Source: Prevotella sp. (GTDB lineage Bacteria; Bacteroidota; Bacteroidia; Bacteroidales; Bacteroidaceae). Taken from it: DNA of 32,783 nucleotides. Location: assembly GCA_022764085.1 (NCBI GenBank), contig JALERP010000003.1, positions 1 to 32,783 on the forward strand, given 5' to 3'. Shown here in pieces: positions 32,571-32,783 of the stretch (within the stretch, counting starts at the first letter, position 1; every line of letters begins with the position of its first letter). The translations under genes were made by a program, and so were the position numbers. The notes beneath the pieces are model-generated. The model saw nothing but the letters and a program-made list of their open reading frames with translations, was not told the DNA's origin and ran no database searches.

Positions 32571-32595
32571 GTTTTAAAAAAAAGCTGTACCTTTG
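32564..32595 (+). promoter_or_regulatory. tRNA operon promoter (-33 and -7)
   Basis: TTTG at 32564-32567, a 20-nt spacer and TACCTTTG at 32588-32595, followed by CACCGC. Transcription should start near 32600, about 50 nt before the tRNA. Confidence 0.8.
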
Positions 32596-32650
32596 CACCG
32601 CATTTGAGAGAAAGTGCTGCGGTTAAGGTATCGAGACCGATAAATTTATT

Positions 32651-32737
32651 GGAAGTTTGGGTGAGTGGCTGAAACCAGCAGTTTGCTAAACTGCCGTGCG
32701 GGTTACCGTACCGGGGGTTCGAATCCCCCAGCTTCCG
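32651..32737 (+). tRNA. tRNA-Ser (anticodon GCT)
   Basis: The full cloverleaf is visible: acceptor GGAAGTT paired with AGCTTCC, anticodon stem GCAGT/ACTGC around loop TTGCTAA (anticodon GCT at 32685-32687), the long class II variable arm typical of serine tRNA, T arm GGGGG-TTCGAAT-CCCCC, and discriminator G. The 3' CCA is not encoded (CAG follows). It reads AGC/AGT codons. Confidence 0.95.
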
Positions 32738-32762
32738 CAGCCTTTCCCGAAGAGTGCAAGAT

Positions 32763-32783
32763 GGTGGATTCATCTAATGGTTA
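32763..32783 (+). tRNA. Start of a second tRNA, cut by the window edge (Glu-like)
   Basis: GGTGGAT could be the acceptor strand, followed by TCATCT and AATGGTTA, which match the position 8-21 layout of tRNAs (A14, G18-G19, A21). The TTCATCTAATGGTTA string resembles the D arm of tRNA-Glu. It begins 25 nt after tRNA-Ser, as in a tRNA cluster. The rest is outside the window. Confidence 0.4.

Noticed and set aside
32543..32773. Minus-strand open frame of 76 codons at the right end
   Set aside because: It is antisense to the tRNA-Ser gene and its promoter; such frames across tRNAs are a known source of false proteins.
1..32783. CRISPR array, prophage, insertion sequence or toxin-antitoxin system
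   Set aside because: No regularly spaced repeats, integrase, transposase (other than the Rpn-type nuclease), phage structural gene or paired small toxin/antitoxin genes were seen.

Overview
The window looks like an ordinary chromosomal stretch of a Bacteroidota, most likely a Prevotella-type member of the Bacteroidales. Nearly every divergent gene pair is driven by the Bacteroidetes-type promoter (-33 TTTG, about 19-20 nt, -7 TAnnTTTG). Shine-Dalgarno sites are almost absent. The gene content also fits: a hybrid-two-component-like regulator, DUF4301, DUF5715, a Bacteroidales-style Rel, and a tRNA-Ser without an encoded CCA. No phage, insertion sequence, CRISPR array or conjugation genes were seen. 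Species cannot be named from the sequence alone.

Layout. 1-800: intergenic and accessory-looking DNA with a Z-DNA-prone palindrome, GGTGGCAGAAG repeats and two near-identical promoters. 800-3390: an Rpn-type nuclease with a coiled-coil tail, a Sel1-Maa acetyltransferase fusion, and a SprT-like protein whose zinc motif is HExxQ. 3407-5462 (minus): nth and radA. 5550-8782 (plus): an orphan substrate-binding-like lipoprotein followed 2 nt later by a large TPR protein. 8766-15555 (minus): kdsA, kdsD, a very large propeller regulator and a cardiolipin-synthase-like protein, 8-28 nt apart and probably one operon. 15682-17253: a FAD oxidoreductase whose promoter abuts its ATG. 17250-18003: two small winged-helix-like proteins. 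18125-21821 (minus): phoH (TTG start), purC, aspS. 21962-25934: a DUF5715 protein with M15-peptidase-like motifs, an acidic-tailed unknown protein, rarA and a 2-hydroxyacid dehydrogenase. 26124-29972: DUF4301 and a Rel with a broken hydrolase site. 30107-30961: an OmpH/Skp-like lipoprotein and a small membrane protein. 31045-32737: pepD and tRNA-Ser(GCT). The start of a second tRNA (Glu-like) runs off the right edge.

How the genes fit together. Most are housekeeping genes for DNA repair (nth, radA, rarA), the stringent response (rel), translation (aspS, tRNA), purine synthesis (purC) and the envelope (kdsA/kdsD for Kdo, cls-like for phospholipid, OmpH-like for outer-membrane assembly). The most unusual item is the 1259-residue regulator inside the Kdo/cardiolipin cluster. 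It keeps the sensor propeller, Y_Y_Y, receiver fold and AraC output of a hybrid two-component system. It has lost the phospho-accepting His, the whole ATPase domain and the receiver Asp, so it most likely signals without phosphotransfer. Several other proteins here also carry altered catalytic residues (SprT-like HExxQ, Rel hydrolase H/HD to N/HP). All family calls are from reading the sequence; no searches were run.
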